Source: Thiopontia sp964344435
GTDB lineage: Bacteria > Pseudomonadota > Gammaproteobacteria > GCF-002020875
Assembly: GCA_964344435.1 (NCBI GenBank)
Contig: CAYFNH010000041.1
Location: 1-20,339 of the forward strand
Direction: 5' to 3'
Length of the DNA stretch: 20,339 nt
Each line of letters opens with the position of its first letter. Within the stretch, counting starts at the first letter, position 1. Both the position numbers and the translations under genes were made by a program. The notes below the pieces were generated by a model, which saw nothing but the letters and a program-made list of their open reading frames with translations, had not been told where the DNA came from and did no database searches. Positions 6,945 to 14,211 of this stretch are shown here, piece by piece.

Positions 6945-7673
6945 ATGATGGTTAACAAAAGATATGTGGTGTTTTTGGTTGTGCTGTTGGCAGTGGTTGC
7001 CGGCAGAGTGGTTGCGGAGGATATTCCCGAGGCGGTACAGCTGCAGTTGCAGCGAATCCTGCCCAAGCAACAGACCCCCGACGCGGTGGAGCCTACTCCG
7101 TTGGCCGGGCTGTACGAGGTTCGTATTGGTGCCTCGATCCTCTATATCTCGGAGGATGGGCGTTATCTGATCGATGGTAGTCTGCTGGATCTGGAGCAGC
7201 GTATCAATTTGACCGAACAGAGTCAGAAGCAGGGGCGACTGGAGCTTCTCAATACGCTGGATGAGAGCGAAATGGTGGTCTACCGTCCTCAACAGCTGAA
7301 GCGTACCCTCACCATCTTTACCGATATCGATTGCCCCTACTGTGTGCGCCTGCACAAGGAGCGCAGCAAGCTGCTGGATGCAGGTATCCAGTTGCGTTAT
7401 CTGCTCTATCCTCGTGCCGGTATTGGCTCGGCTTCTTATCACAAGGCGGTGAATGTCTGGTGTTCCGAGGATAGAGCCGCTGCATTGACCGAAGCGAAGG
7501 CGGGTGTCGATGTGGAGGCAGAGGCGTGTGAAACACCGATTCTCTCCCATATTCAGCTGGCAGCAGCCTTCGGTCTGAAGGGGACTCCCCATATCGTGGT
7601 TGATGATGGGGAAGTGATTGCCGGTTATATGCCCGCAGAGAAATTGATTGAGAAGCTGCTGCCAGGTTCTTGA
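6945..7673 (+). CDS. dsbC: Periplasmic thiol:disulfide interchange protein DsbC
   Basis: DsbC isomerises wrong disulfide bonds in the periplasm and is kept reduced by DsbD. The 242-residue protein begins with a signal peptide (about 1-24, ending VVA before EDIPEA). The N-terminal dimerisation domain is followed by a thioredoxin-like domain with active site Cys130-Pro-Tyr-Cys133, the second cysteine pair Cys173/Cys195, and cis-proline 215 in KGTPHIV. The CPYC active site is like that of DsbG rather than the CGYC of E. coli DsbC. The overall length and the xerD linkage still favour DsbC; DsbG is the alternative. AGAGGA at 6933-6938 is a fitting Shine-Dalgarno for ATG 6945; ATG 6948 is also possible. 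Confidence 0.92.
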   Translation: MMVNKRYVVFLVVLLAVVAGRVVAEDIPEAVQLQLQRILPKQQTPDAVEPTPLAGLYEVRIGASILYISEDGRYLIDGSLLDLEQRINLTEQSQKQGRLELLNTLDESEMVVYRPQQLKRTLTIFTDIDCPYCVRLHKERSKLLDAGIQLRYLLYPRAGIGSASYHKAVNVWCSEDRAAALTEAKAGVDVEAEACETPILSHIQLAAAFGLKGTPHIVVDDGEVIAGYMPAEKLIEKLLPGS

Positions 7674-7679
7674 AGTAAG

Positions 7680-7710
7680 TCAGGGGTAATCTGAACAGCT
7701 ACCGTCATTA
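7680..7710. repeat. Solo arm of the foldback repeat family
   Basis: This 31-nt sequence matches 20252-20282 at 27 of 31 positions, and all four differences are transitions. The latter is the right arm of the intact foldback element at the window's right end. Here only one arm is present. It fills the gap between convergent dsbC and the 318-residue ORF, beginning 6 nt after the dsbC stop. Its last three bases provide the TAA stop of the ORF on the minus strand. Confidence 0.75.
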
Positions 7711-8664
7711 GGATATCGAGAGCCAGCGATGAGCTGCCTCCAGCTGTGTGCTGATAGAGGAGGGGCGCTGCCACTGGAACTGAACCAGCATGATTGTCCA
7801 GATACGGCGATCTGCACCGTGTAGTTCAACCAGCTGGAGCGGAGTGCCCCCCTGTTCGGGTGGGCGTTCAATCCCCATACGATCCATGCTGAGTTCAAAT
7901 GGGGCAAGTCGCAAGGCCTGTTGCGGGTCGCGCAAGGTGACCTCGAATTGATCAATGGCATGCCGGGTATCCAGCGCCACATTGAGGTTACGCCACTGTT
8001 CCCAGCTCTGTTCAATCTCTTCCGACAACCCCGCTGTGCTGATGTTGTTGTCCCGCTTGCGCAGTGCTCTTTCCTTCTGTTTGGCCTCGTTGTAGAGGCT
8101 GTCTCGCTGCTGTTGCAGGGTATTCATTTGACTACGTACCTGGCTGGCCAGTCGCTGTATGAAATGGTCACGCAGCAGGTCACGAACCTCCTGCTCCGAG
8201 GCTGAAGGAAGAGTGAAGGTGTGGTCGTGAAAGTCGATACTCTGTTGTGGTACCTCTCTCTGGGTCACCCCGTTCACCACCTCTACACCAAAGCGCTGCA
8301 GTCGGCTCCAGCGTACCCCCATCACCGCAAACAGTGTCTGTTTACCGGGTAGTGCCGGGTGATACTCACGCATGGCGATACTCAGGCGCAGTTTTTCTTC
8401 GAGATCCCTGGGAGAAACGAACAGTGCACGTACCAGCGGGTTGTCACGGAAGGTCTCTGCGGTCAGACAGACCGGGCCGGGAACCTGTTCTACCAGCTGC
8501 TCCACATAGTCCAATACAGGGTGTAACACCTTGCGATATCTTGATGGGTAGGTGGGGCACTGCAGTAGTAGCGGGTTGACCTGTTCCACCAGTTGCTGCA
8601 TTCCCTGGTCAAGATGAGGGTTACTCTCCTCGGTATGGAACAGGGCGCTAAGTGATTCCAGCAT
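7708..8664 (-). CDS. Unrecognised 318-residue protein downstream of mutS
   Basis: I do not recognise this protein. It is 318 residues, lacks a signal peptide or membrane segments, and looks cytosolic. A central stretch rich in Gln, Arg, Glu and Lys (about 160-205) should form a long helix or coiled coil. The N-terminal third has a DNPLVRALFVSP segment near residues 74-85, and the C-terminal part an IWTIMLVQFQW segment near 288-298. The start is 4 nt after the mutS stop, so it is almost surely co-transcribed with mutS. That alone does not show a repair role. Its TAA stop lies inside a dispersed repeat arm (7680-7710), so the original C-terminus may have been altered by insertion or remodelling of that repeat. 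Being a real gene is supported by length, tight spacing and a globular protein composition. Confidence 0.8.
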   Translation of the reverse strand: MLESLSALFHTEESNPHLDQGMQQLVEQVNPLLLQCPTYPSRYRKVLHPVLDYVEQLVEQVPGPVCLTAETFRDNPLVRALFVSPRDLEEKLRLSIAMREYHPALPGKQTLFAVMGVRWSRLQRFGVEVVNGVTQREVPQQSIDFHDHTFTLPSASEQEVRDLLRDHFIQRLASQVRSQMNTLQQQRDSLYNEAKQKERALRKRDNNISTAGLSEEIEQSWEQWRNLNVALDTRHAIDQFEVTLRDPQQALRLAPFELSMDRMGIERPPEQGGTPLQLVELHGADRRIWTIMLVQFQWQRPSSISTQLEAAHRWLSIS

Positions 8665-8668
8665 ACGC

Positions 8669-11245
8669 TCAGAGTGCTGCCTTCAGGCGGTAGAGGGTTT
8701 CCAGGGCCTCACGCGGACTCAGGGAGTCGGGATCCAGCTTGTGCAGGGCGCTCTCCACAGCGGAGCTGGCGAAGAGGGATAGTTGCGGGGTGGGTTCAGC
8801 CGGAGGTTGGCTCTGGTGGGTGTGAGTAATCACTGGATCTGCCTGCTCCTGCTCCAGTGCAACCAGCTTCTCCCGTGCCTGCTGAATGACCGCCTTGGGT
8901 ATCCCTGCCAGGCTCGCAACCTGCAGGCCATAACTCTGGTTGGCCGGGCCGGGACGAACGGCATGGAGAAAGACGATGCCATCCCCATGTTCAGCGGCAT
9001 CGAGGTGTACGTTGGCCACTTGTGGTAGCAGCTCCGGCATGGCGGTCAGTTCAAAGTAGTGGGTGGCAAACAGGGTCAATGCGCCCTGTTCACGCACCAG
9101 GTGTTCAGCACAGGCACCGGCCAGTGAGAGGCCGTCATAGGTGCTGGTGCCGCGACCAATCTCATCCATCAGCACCAGACTGCGATAGCTGGCGTTGTGG
9201 AGGATGTTGGCGGTCTCGGTCATCTCCACCATGAAGGTGGAGCGTCCGCCGGCAAGATCATCAGAGGCACCGATGCGGGTAAAGATGCGGTCGACCATAC
9301 CGATGGTTGCGGTTGAAGCGGGAACGAAGCTGCCGATGTGGGCCATCAATACAATCAGGGCATTTTGGCGCATGAAGGTACTCTTTCCACCCATGTTGGG
9401 GCCAGTGATGATCCACATCCGGGTCGCCTCATCGAGGACAAGATCATTGGCCACAAATGGAGTGTCGGAGACCTGCTCCACTACCGGGTGGCGTCCCCCC
9501 TCAATCTGCAGGCAGCTCTCTTCGACCAGAGTCGGGCGTACCCAGTCGAGCTGCTCCGCCCGTTCAGCCAGGGTGTTGAGTACATCCAGCTCGGCAACCC
9601 CGTCAGAACAGCGTTGCAGTGGGGGCAATGCAGCGATCAACTGTTCGATCAGCTCTTCATAAAGCTGCTTCTCCCGACTCAGAGCCCGTTCATTGGCGGA
9701 GAGTACCTTGTCCTCAAAACTTTTCAGTTCCGGGGTGATAAAGCGTTCTGCCGCCTTCAGGGTCTGTCTGCGAACATACTCGGCAGGGATCTCTCCGGTT
9801 TGGGCCTTGCCGATCTCGATGTAGTACCCATGTACCCGGTTATAGCCCACCTTGAGGGTGGCGATACCGGTACGTTCCCGCTCACGCAGCTCCAGATTCT
9901 GCAGTAACTCCCCCGCATTCTCGCGGATTGAGCGCAGCTCATCCAGCTCGGCATCATAGCCACTGGCAATGACACCGCCATCACGAATCACCATCGGTGG
10001 ATTCTCGATCACGGCTCTTTTCAGCAGGTCGGCAATGTCCGGGAAGGTGGAGATCTGTTCAGCCAGAGTATTCAGTGCCCCGGTCTGATCGACACTGAGT
10101 GCCTGCTGTAGAGCGGGCAGGGTGGTTAGAGAATCTCTCAGTCGGGCCAGATCCCGGGGGCGAGCACTGCGCAAGGCAATGCGTGAGAGGATTCGCTCCA
10201 TATCTCCAATCGAGCGCAGCTGTGGACGAATCTCGTCATGCAGCCGCTGCTGCAGGGTGGATTCGACAGAGAAAAGGCGCTGTTCCAGTATATCCCGTTG
10301 GCGGACCGGGTTGCCAAGCCAGCGCCGCAGCATACGCCCCCCCATGGCGGTGCAGGTGTGATCCATCACCGCCGCCAGTGTATGAGACTCTCCACCACTG
10401 AGATTGCTGGTGATCTCCAGGTTGCGACGACTGGCGGCATCAATGATTACATGGGTCTGTTGTTGAACCACCTGAATGGTGTTGAGGTGGGGCAGTGCGG
10501 CACGCTGGGTGTGCTGTAGATACTGTAGCAGAGCCCCGGCGGCACCGAGCCCCAGAGCCATCTCCTCGCAGCCGAAGCCACTGAGATCCCGGGTGCCAAA
10601 CTGGCGGGCCAGCTCGCGTTGAGCAGACTCCAGATCAAAGTTCCACTCCGCTTGAGGGCGCAGTCCGGTACGTCCGTGCAGCCACTCCCGCAGAGGGGAC
10701 TCTTCCCGGAACAGGATTTCAGCGGGCTGCAGTCGCTCCAGTTCCCCTTGCAGCATCGACAGCGTTTCCAGCTCCAGCAGTTGAAAACGGCCTGCTGCAA
10801 GGGAGAGCAGGGCCACGCCGTAGCGCCCATCATGGTCGAGAATGGCCAGCAGCAGACTCTCCCGGCTCTCCTCCATCAAGGCCTCATCGGTCAATGTACC
10901 CGGGGTGATGATGCGGGCAACCTGGCGCTCTACCGGCCCTTTGCTGGTGGCAGGGTCTCCCACCTGCTCACAGATGGCTACCGATTCCCCCAGCTTTACC
11001 AGTCGCCCCAGATACTGCTCGGCGGCATGATAGGGAACCCCCGCCATCGGAATCGACTCGCCCCCTGATTTACCACGAGCCGTCAGGGTGATATCAAGCA
11101 GATCTGCCGCCCGTTTGGCATCCTCATAGAAGAGTTCATAAAAATCTCCCATGCGGTAGAACAGCAGCGAGTCCGGGTGCTCCGCCTTGATCCGCAGATA
11201 TTGCTGCATGACCGGTGTGTGCTGGGGGGGGGAGGGTTTACTCAT
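8669..11245 (-). CDS. mutS: DNA mismatch repair protein MutS
   Basis: MutS recognises mismatches and small loops and, with MutL, starts strand-specific repair. From the ATG at 11245 it is 858 residues, close to E. coli MutS. The mismatch-binding FYE motif is at 35-37 (MGDFYELF). The C-terminal ATPase has GPNMGGKSTF as Walker A, DEIGRGTSTYDG as Walker B and signature, and ATHYFEL. The reading frame stays open 44 codons further upstream to 11377. That extension is rejected because MSKPSPPQHTPVMQQYL is where the family begins and because the extra codons would run through the promoter and repeat. The C-terminal tail has the usual SPREALETLYRLK ending. It is followed after 4 nt by the 318-residue ORF. 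Confidence 0.98.
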   Translation of the reverse strand: MSKPSPPQHTPVMQQYLRIKAEHPDSLLFYRMGDFYELFYEDAKRAADLLDITLTARGKSGGESIPMAGVPYHAAEQYLGRLVKLGESVAICEQVGDPATSKGPVERQVARIITPGTLTDEALMEESRESLLLAILDHDGRYGVALLSLAAGRFQLLELETLSMLQGELERLQPAEILFREESPLREWLHGRTGLRPQAEWNFDLESAQRELARQFGTRDLSGFGCEEMALGLGAAGALLQYLQHTQRAALPHLNTIQVVQQQTHVIIDAASRRNLEITSNLSGGESHTLAAVMDHTCTAMGGRMLRRWLGNPVRQRDILEQRLFSVESTLQQRLHDEIRPQLRSIGDMERILSRIALRSARPRDLARLRDSLTTLPALQQALSVDQTGALNTLAEQISTFPDIADLLKRAVIENPPMVIRDGGVIASGYDAELDELRSIRENAGELLQNLELRERERTGIATLKVGYNRVHGYYIEIGKAQTGEIPAEYVRRQTLKAAERFITPELKSFEDKVLSANERALSREKQLYEELIEQLIAALPPLQRCSDGVAELDVLNTLAERAEQLDWVRPTLVEESCLQIEGGRHPVVEQVSDTPFVANDLVLDEATRMWIITGPNMGGKSTFMRQNALIVLMAHIGSFVPASTATIGMVDRIFTRIGASDDLAGGRSTFMVEMTETANILHNASYRSLVLMDEIGRGTSTYDGLSLAGACAEHLVREQGALTLFATHYFELTAMPELLPQVANVHLDAAEHGDGIVFLHAVRPGPANQSYGLQVASLAGIPKAVIQQAREKLVALEQEQADPVITHTHQSQPPAEPTPQLSLFASSAVESALHKLDPDSLSPREALETLYRLKAAL

Positions 11246-11282
11246 GGTTGAAACGGGCTTGCAGTGATACAGATGTATGGGA

Positions 11283-11288
11283 ATTATA
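11283..11288 (-). promoter_or_regulatory. Putative -10 element of the mutS promoter
   Basis: Minus-strand TATAAT lies 37 nt upstream of the mutS ATG, which fits a leader of about 30 nt. The -35 region (GAGCTG at 17-nt spacing) is poor, and it falls inside the diverged repeat copy at 11297-11400. If the promoter is real, the repeat supplies the upstream part. Confidence 0.5.
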
Positions 11289-11296
11289 CAAGTTAT

Positions 11297-11400
11297 GTGA
11301 CCACTCAGCTCTCCCCTCTCGAATTTTGCTATCTTCCGTGTCGCGTAATCTTGTAAAGTCGGTTCATAAATGGCCATTTATCTGGCTGTTCTGATATATC
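11297..11400. repeat. Diverged copy of the foldback repeat family
   Basis: The first 21 nt (11297-11317) match the left arm of the intact element (20154-20174) at 17 positions, including an unbroken TCAGCTC block. Further on, AAATGG-n-CATTTA (11368-11380) matches 20198-20210 at 12 of 13 positions. TCTGGCTGTTCTGA (11381-11394) resembles TCTGCCTTGATCTGA (20231-20245). Blocks between them have shifted or been lost, so this is an old, degraded copy. It fills much of the gap between divergent mutS and the DUF2202 gene. The alignment was done by eye. Confidence 0.45.
11366..11381. promoter_or_regulatory. 16-bp perfect palindrome upstream of the DUF2202 gene
   Basis: ATAAATGGCCATTTAT is a perfect dyad 31 nt upstream of the DUF2202 ATG and 121 nt upstream of the mutS ATG. 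It could be an operator for a dimeric regulator. It could also be what is left of the centre of the degraded repeat in which it lies. Confidence 0.4.
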
Positions 11401-11412
11401 ATAACCCTCACT

Positions 11413-12147
11413 ATGGAGAGGATTGAACACGACCCGCTGGATCAGTTGATGGACGATGGTCCACTTGATGTCGCAGAACGTAAGCGTCTGCCGCAGCTGA
11501 GTCGTGGAGTGGTGGTTACGGTGGCGTTGATGGTGGCTGGGCTGGTGGTTTTCAGCTCGCTACAGAGCAAGTTCCGCCTCCAACAGACGGTGATTGCTCA
11601 ACATTATCATCAGCCTGCGGTCAGCAGCTATACGTTGGGGCAGCAGGAGCGCGCCCACCTCCTTTATATGCGTGAGGAAGAGAAGCTGGCACTGGATGTC
11701 TATCACTATCTCGCCGAGCGCTGGGGGCAGCGAATTTTCTACAGTATTTCGCGTTCTGAACAGCGCCACACCAGTGCCATGGCTCAACTTCTCAAACAGT
11801 TCGGATTGCCTGATCCGGCACTTAATGCTTCGGCAGGTGTGTTCAGAAATCCAGAGTTGTCACGACTCTATCAATCCCTGATTACGCGAGGGGAGCAGTC
11901 CCTATTGGAGGCCCTGCAGGTTGGGGCACTGATTGAGGAGGTGGATATTCATGATCTCGATACTGCTATTCAGGCATCGACTCACCCCACTGTAACCACA
12001 GCCTATCGACGTATTCAGAGTGGCTCTTACCATCATCTGCGTGCCTTTGTGCACTCTATAGAGGTGGCAGGGGGACGCTACCGGGCACAGCATCTGCCAC
12101 AGAGCCGGGTGGATGAGATTGTGGGGGGCGCCTTGAGTATCTATTGA
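11413..12147 (+). CDS. Membrane-anchored ferritin-like DUF2202 protein
   Basis: This 244-residue protein has a short cytoplasmic N-terminus, one membrane helix (about 32-50), and a DUF2202 ferritin-like domain (about 74-225) that should lie in the periplasm. Family landmarks are MREEEKLALDVY (86-97), SRSEQRH (113-119), GVFRNPELSRLY (142-153), GALIEEVDI (171-179) and GSYHHLRAF (204-212). The Glu and His residues in these helices are placed as in diiron or other metal-binding four-helix bundles. Metal binding is inferred, and the enzymatic role of DUF2202 is unknown. It is a single gene, convergent with the CZB gene, whose stop lies 19 nt away. No strong Shine-Dalgarno precedes ATG 11413. The membrane anchor is worth noting, since a secreted form would carry a cleavable signal; cleavage after helix 32-50 cannot be excluded. 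Confidence 0.85.
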   Translation: MERIEHDPLDQLMDDGPLDVAERKRLPQLSRGVVVTVALMVAGLVVFSSLQSKFRLQQTVIAQHYHQPAVSSYTLGQQERAHLLYMREEEKLALDVYHYLAERWGQRIFYSISRSEQRHTSAMAQLLKQFGLPDPALNASAGVFRNPELSRLYQSLITRGEQSLLEALQVGALIEEVDIHDLDTAIQASTHPTVTTAYRRIQSGSYHHLRAFVHSIEVAGGRYRAQHLPQSRVDEIVGGALSIY

Positions 12148-12166
12148 CAGAGGTTGTGGTGCTATC

Positions 12167-12511
12167 TCAGCCCCCGGCCTTGATACGGTATTCAATCACG
12201 GTGAGGATGAAGATCAGATCCTGACTCTCTCGCTTGAGTTCATCGAGTGCAACCTCGGCTTCGACGAAGTTGTTATGTTGAAACAGTTCAACCAGCAGTT
12301 CTGTAGTTTCATGAAAACGCTGGTGCCGTTTCTCCAGAAAGCGGATTTCCGGATACTTCTTGTACTTCTCCAACCCCTCCTGATAGAGCCATTTGCCCAG
12401 TGCGCAGTGGTCATGCGACTCCAGCACGGGAATCTCCCCCTTGTGCAGGGCCTGTTCCAGCTGCATCAGCCAGTCGATGTGAGTAAGGCGCGCTTTGGAG
12501 ATATCAATCAT
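12167..12511 (-). CDS. Stand-alone CZB (chemoreceptor zinc-binding) domain protein
   Basis: The 114-residue protein is a single CZB domain. It has His11 in THIDW, Cys36 in HDHCALGKWLYQEG, and His63 and His67 in HQRFH. These correspond to the three His and one Cys that bind zinc very tightly in this family. CZB domains are usually fused to chemoreceptors or to diguanylate cyclases, which they inhibit when zinc is bound. Here nothing else is attached. The gene starts 8 nt inside the end of the CDF gene, so the two are translationally coupled, which suggests a shared metal-related job such as sensing or buffering. Zinc binding is predicted from family knowledge; the link to the transporter is inference. 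Confidence 0.88.
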   Translation of the reverse strand: MIDISKARLTHIDWLMQLEQALHKGEIPVLESHDHCALGKWLYQEGLEKYKKYPEIRFLEKRHQRFHETTELLVELFQHNNFVEAEVALDELKRESQDLIFILTVIEYRIKAGG

Positions 12512-13463
12512 GTGATTTGTTGTCCGTGGAATCTTTCAGGTTTTGGAAGGAGAAGAGCTGCTCAGACCAATAATCATCCTCTTCCGTTTCGCCATGAGGC
12601 TGGGTAACGACCCAGATATGTTGGATTTCGGCAAACTGCTTGTGAATAGCCCCCCGCAGCTGCTGAATAATCTCATTGCTGCGCTTGATCGGGAGCGACT
12701 CTTCTACCGCGATATGTAGATAGATCTCCCACTGCTCACCAAGGCTGCGCCCACGTACCAACTCTACCTGCTCCACCCCTGGAGTGAGGCGAGCAATACG
12801 AGCGATATCGGAGAGTGTTTCGGGGGCGATAGTGAAGTCAAGAATCCCTTTCAGGGCATCCCGATTGACTTCAATGCCCATCCAGATGATGGCCAGTGAA
12901 ACCAGAAAGGCTGCATAGTGGTCTGCTTCAGGCATACCAATGATTGCCAGCAGAATTCCGAAAAGTACGAGCCCTGCAGTGAAGGCGTCTCCCTTGTTCT
13001 CCTGTGCTGCTGCCTGAATCGCCAGATTACCGCTTTTGTCGCCGACGCAGGAGAGGTAACGATAAAGCCAGATACTGATCACACCAGAAGCTGTTGTGCC
13101 GATGATGGAGAGGGTGTCAGGAATGGCATCGACCCCTTCCAGGTGAGTGAAGCTGGTCCAGCTGAGATAGAGCCCGCTTCCAATCAGGCTCACCCCTATG
13201 ACACTGGAAGAGACAAAGACCATCTTGCCAAAGCCGAAAGGAAAGCTTTTGGTGGGGCGCCGCTTGGCTACTTTGATGCTGGCCAGATTGATCGCCTTGC
13301 CCAGAGCATCTCCAACGGCATAGGCACCCAGCGCGCTCAGTCCCAGACTGCCGGAAAACCAGCCAATCAGACCACGAAACAGTGCCTGCCCGAAAGTGGC
13401 CCAGAGGTCGATCCAGCTGGCCTGTTCAACACTCCCGCTGCAGTTCTTTATCGATTTCAGCAT
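12504..13463 (-). CDS. Cation diffusion facilitator family protein with atypical metal site
   Basis: This 319-residue protein has the CDF build: six membrane helices (about 15-205) and a cytoplasmic ferredoxin-like C-terminal domain (about 212-290). GWFSGSLGL, FPFGFGKMVFVSS and the GILDFTIAPE junction are typical. CDF proteins normally exchange Zn, Fe, Mn or Co for protons using DxxxD in helix 2 and H/DxxxD in helix 5. Here helix 2 has Asp52 and Lys56, and helix 5 has Glu155 and Asp159; the His of the usual HPFGYGK loop is Phe74. It may transport another ion or have become regulatory. Resemblance to magnetosome MamB/MamM-type CDFs is only general. It starts 40 nt after livF and overlaps the CZB gene by 8 nt, so it may be read from the liv promoter or from its own weak TACAAT just before the ATG. 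Confidence 0.88.
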   Translation of the reverse strand: MLKSIKNCSGSVEQASWIDLWATFGQALFRGLIGWFSGSLGLSALGAYAVGDALGKAINLASIKVAKRRPTKSFPFGFGKMVFVSSSVIGVSLIGSGLYLSWTSFTHLEGVDAIPDTLSIIGTTASGVISIWLYRYLSCVGDKSGNLAIQAAAQENKGDAFTAGLVLFGILLAIIGMPEADHYAAFLVSLAIIWMGIEVNRDALKGILDFTIAPETLSDIARIARLTPGVEQVELVRGRSLGEQWEIYLHIAVEESLPIKRSNEIIQQLRGAIHKQFAEIQHIWVVTQPHGETEEDDYWSEQLFSFQNLKDSTDNKSHD

Positions 13464-13503
13464 AAGGTCATTGTATCAAGTTAACGCTGATTCCGGTGAA
13501 CCA

Positions 13504-14211
13504 TTAAATCCCCAGATATGCCCGCTTTACTCCCTCATTCGCCATCAGCGCATCGGCCTGATCCGATAGGCTGATGACTCCGTTCTCGATGACATAGCCT
13601 CGGTGGGCAATCTGCAGTGCCTGGTTGGCATTCTGCTCCACCAGAAAGATAGTGGTGTTATGTTCGCGGTTGATCTGCTGGATGGTTTCGAAGATCTGTT
13701 TGATCATCAACGGAGCCAGCCCCATTGAAGGTTCATCGAGCAACAGTAGTTTTGGGCGTGCCATCAAAGCTCGGGACATGGCCAGCATCTGCTGCTCACC
13801 ACCACTGAGAGTGCCGCCTGCCTGGTTGATGCGCTCGCCCAGTCGTGGGAACAGGGTGAGTACATAGTCGAGATCCTGTGCTATCTTTTTCTGGTCGTTT
13901 CTAAGGTAGGCGCCAAGATCAAGGTTCTCACGCACGCTGAGATGAGGAAAGATGTGTCGCCCCTCCGGAACCTGGGCGATCCCGAGGGCGGCGATCCGGT
14001 CTGCATCGAGGGTGTGGATCGCCTCTCCCTCGAAGGTGATCTTGCCGCTGCGCGGTTTGACGATGCCGCAGATCGACATCAGGGTGGTACTCTTGCCGGC
14101 ACCATTGGCCCCGATCAGAGTGACAATCTCTCCCTGATGAATCTCCAGACTTACCCCGCCGAGTGCCTTGATGTTGCCGTAGTAGCTGTGGATCTGCTCC
14201 AGTTCAAGCAT
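13504..14211 (-). CDS. livF: Branched-chain amino acid ABC transporter ATPase LivF
   Basis: LivF is one of two ATPases driving the high-affinity branched-chain amino acid importer. The 235-residue protein (from ATG 14211) has Walker A GANGAGKST, signature LSGGEQQMLAMSRA and Walker B LLLLDEPSMGL. The switch segment FLVEQN has Gln where many ABC ATPases have His, which is normal for LivF. An extra ATG at 14214 is in frame; 14211 is preferred since GGGAG lies 6 nt upstream of it. It overlaps the end of livG by 8 nt, showing coupling. It is the last gene of the liv set, but the CDF gene follows in the same direction only 40 nt away with no terminator between. Confidence 0.96.
   Translation of the reverse strand: MLELEQIHSYYGNIKALGGVSLEIHQGEIVTLIGANGAGKSTTLMSICGIVKPRSGKITFEGEAIHTLDADRIAALGIAQVPEGRHIFPHLSVRENLDLGAYLRNDQKKIAQDLDYVLTLFPRLGERINQAGGTLSGGEQQMLAMSRALMARPKLLLLDEPSMGLAPLMIKQIFETIQQINREHNTTIFLVEQNANQALQIAHRGYVIENGVISLSDQADALMANEGVKRAYLGI

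Noticed and set aside
6612..7592. Open frame of 326 codons on the minus strand opposite xerD and dsbC
   Set aside because: It spans the antisense of two well-supported genes and their junction; the product has no recognisable domain.
9338..9907. Open frame of 189 codons on the plus strand opposite mutS
   Set aside because: It is a shadow of the conserved MutS frame, without a Shine-Dalgarno or domain.
11246..11377. A 44-residue N-terminal extension of MutS
   Set aside because: Family members begin at the Met at 11245. The extra codons run through the likely promoter and repeat copy and look unlike protein.
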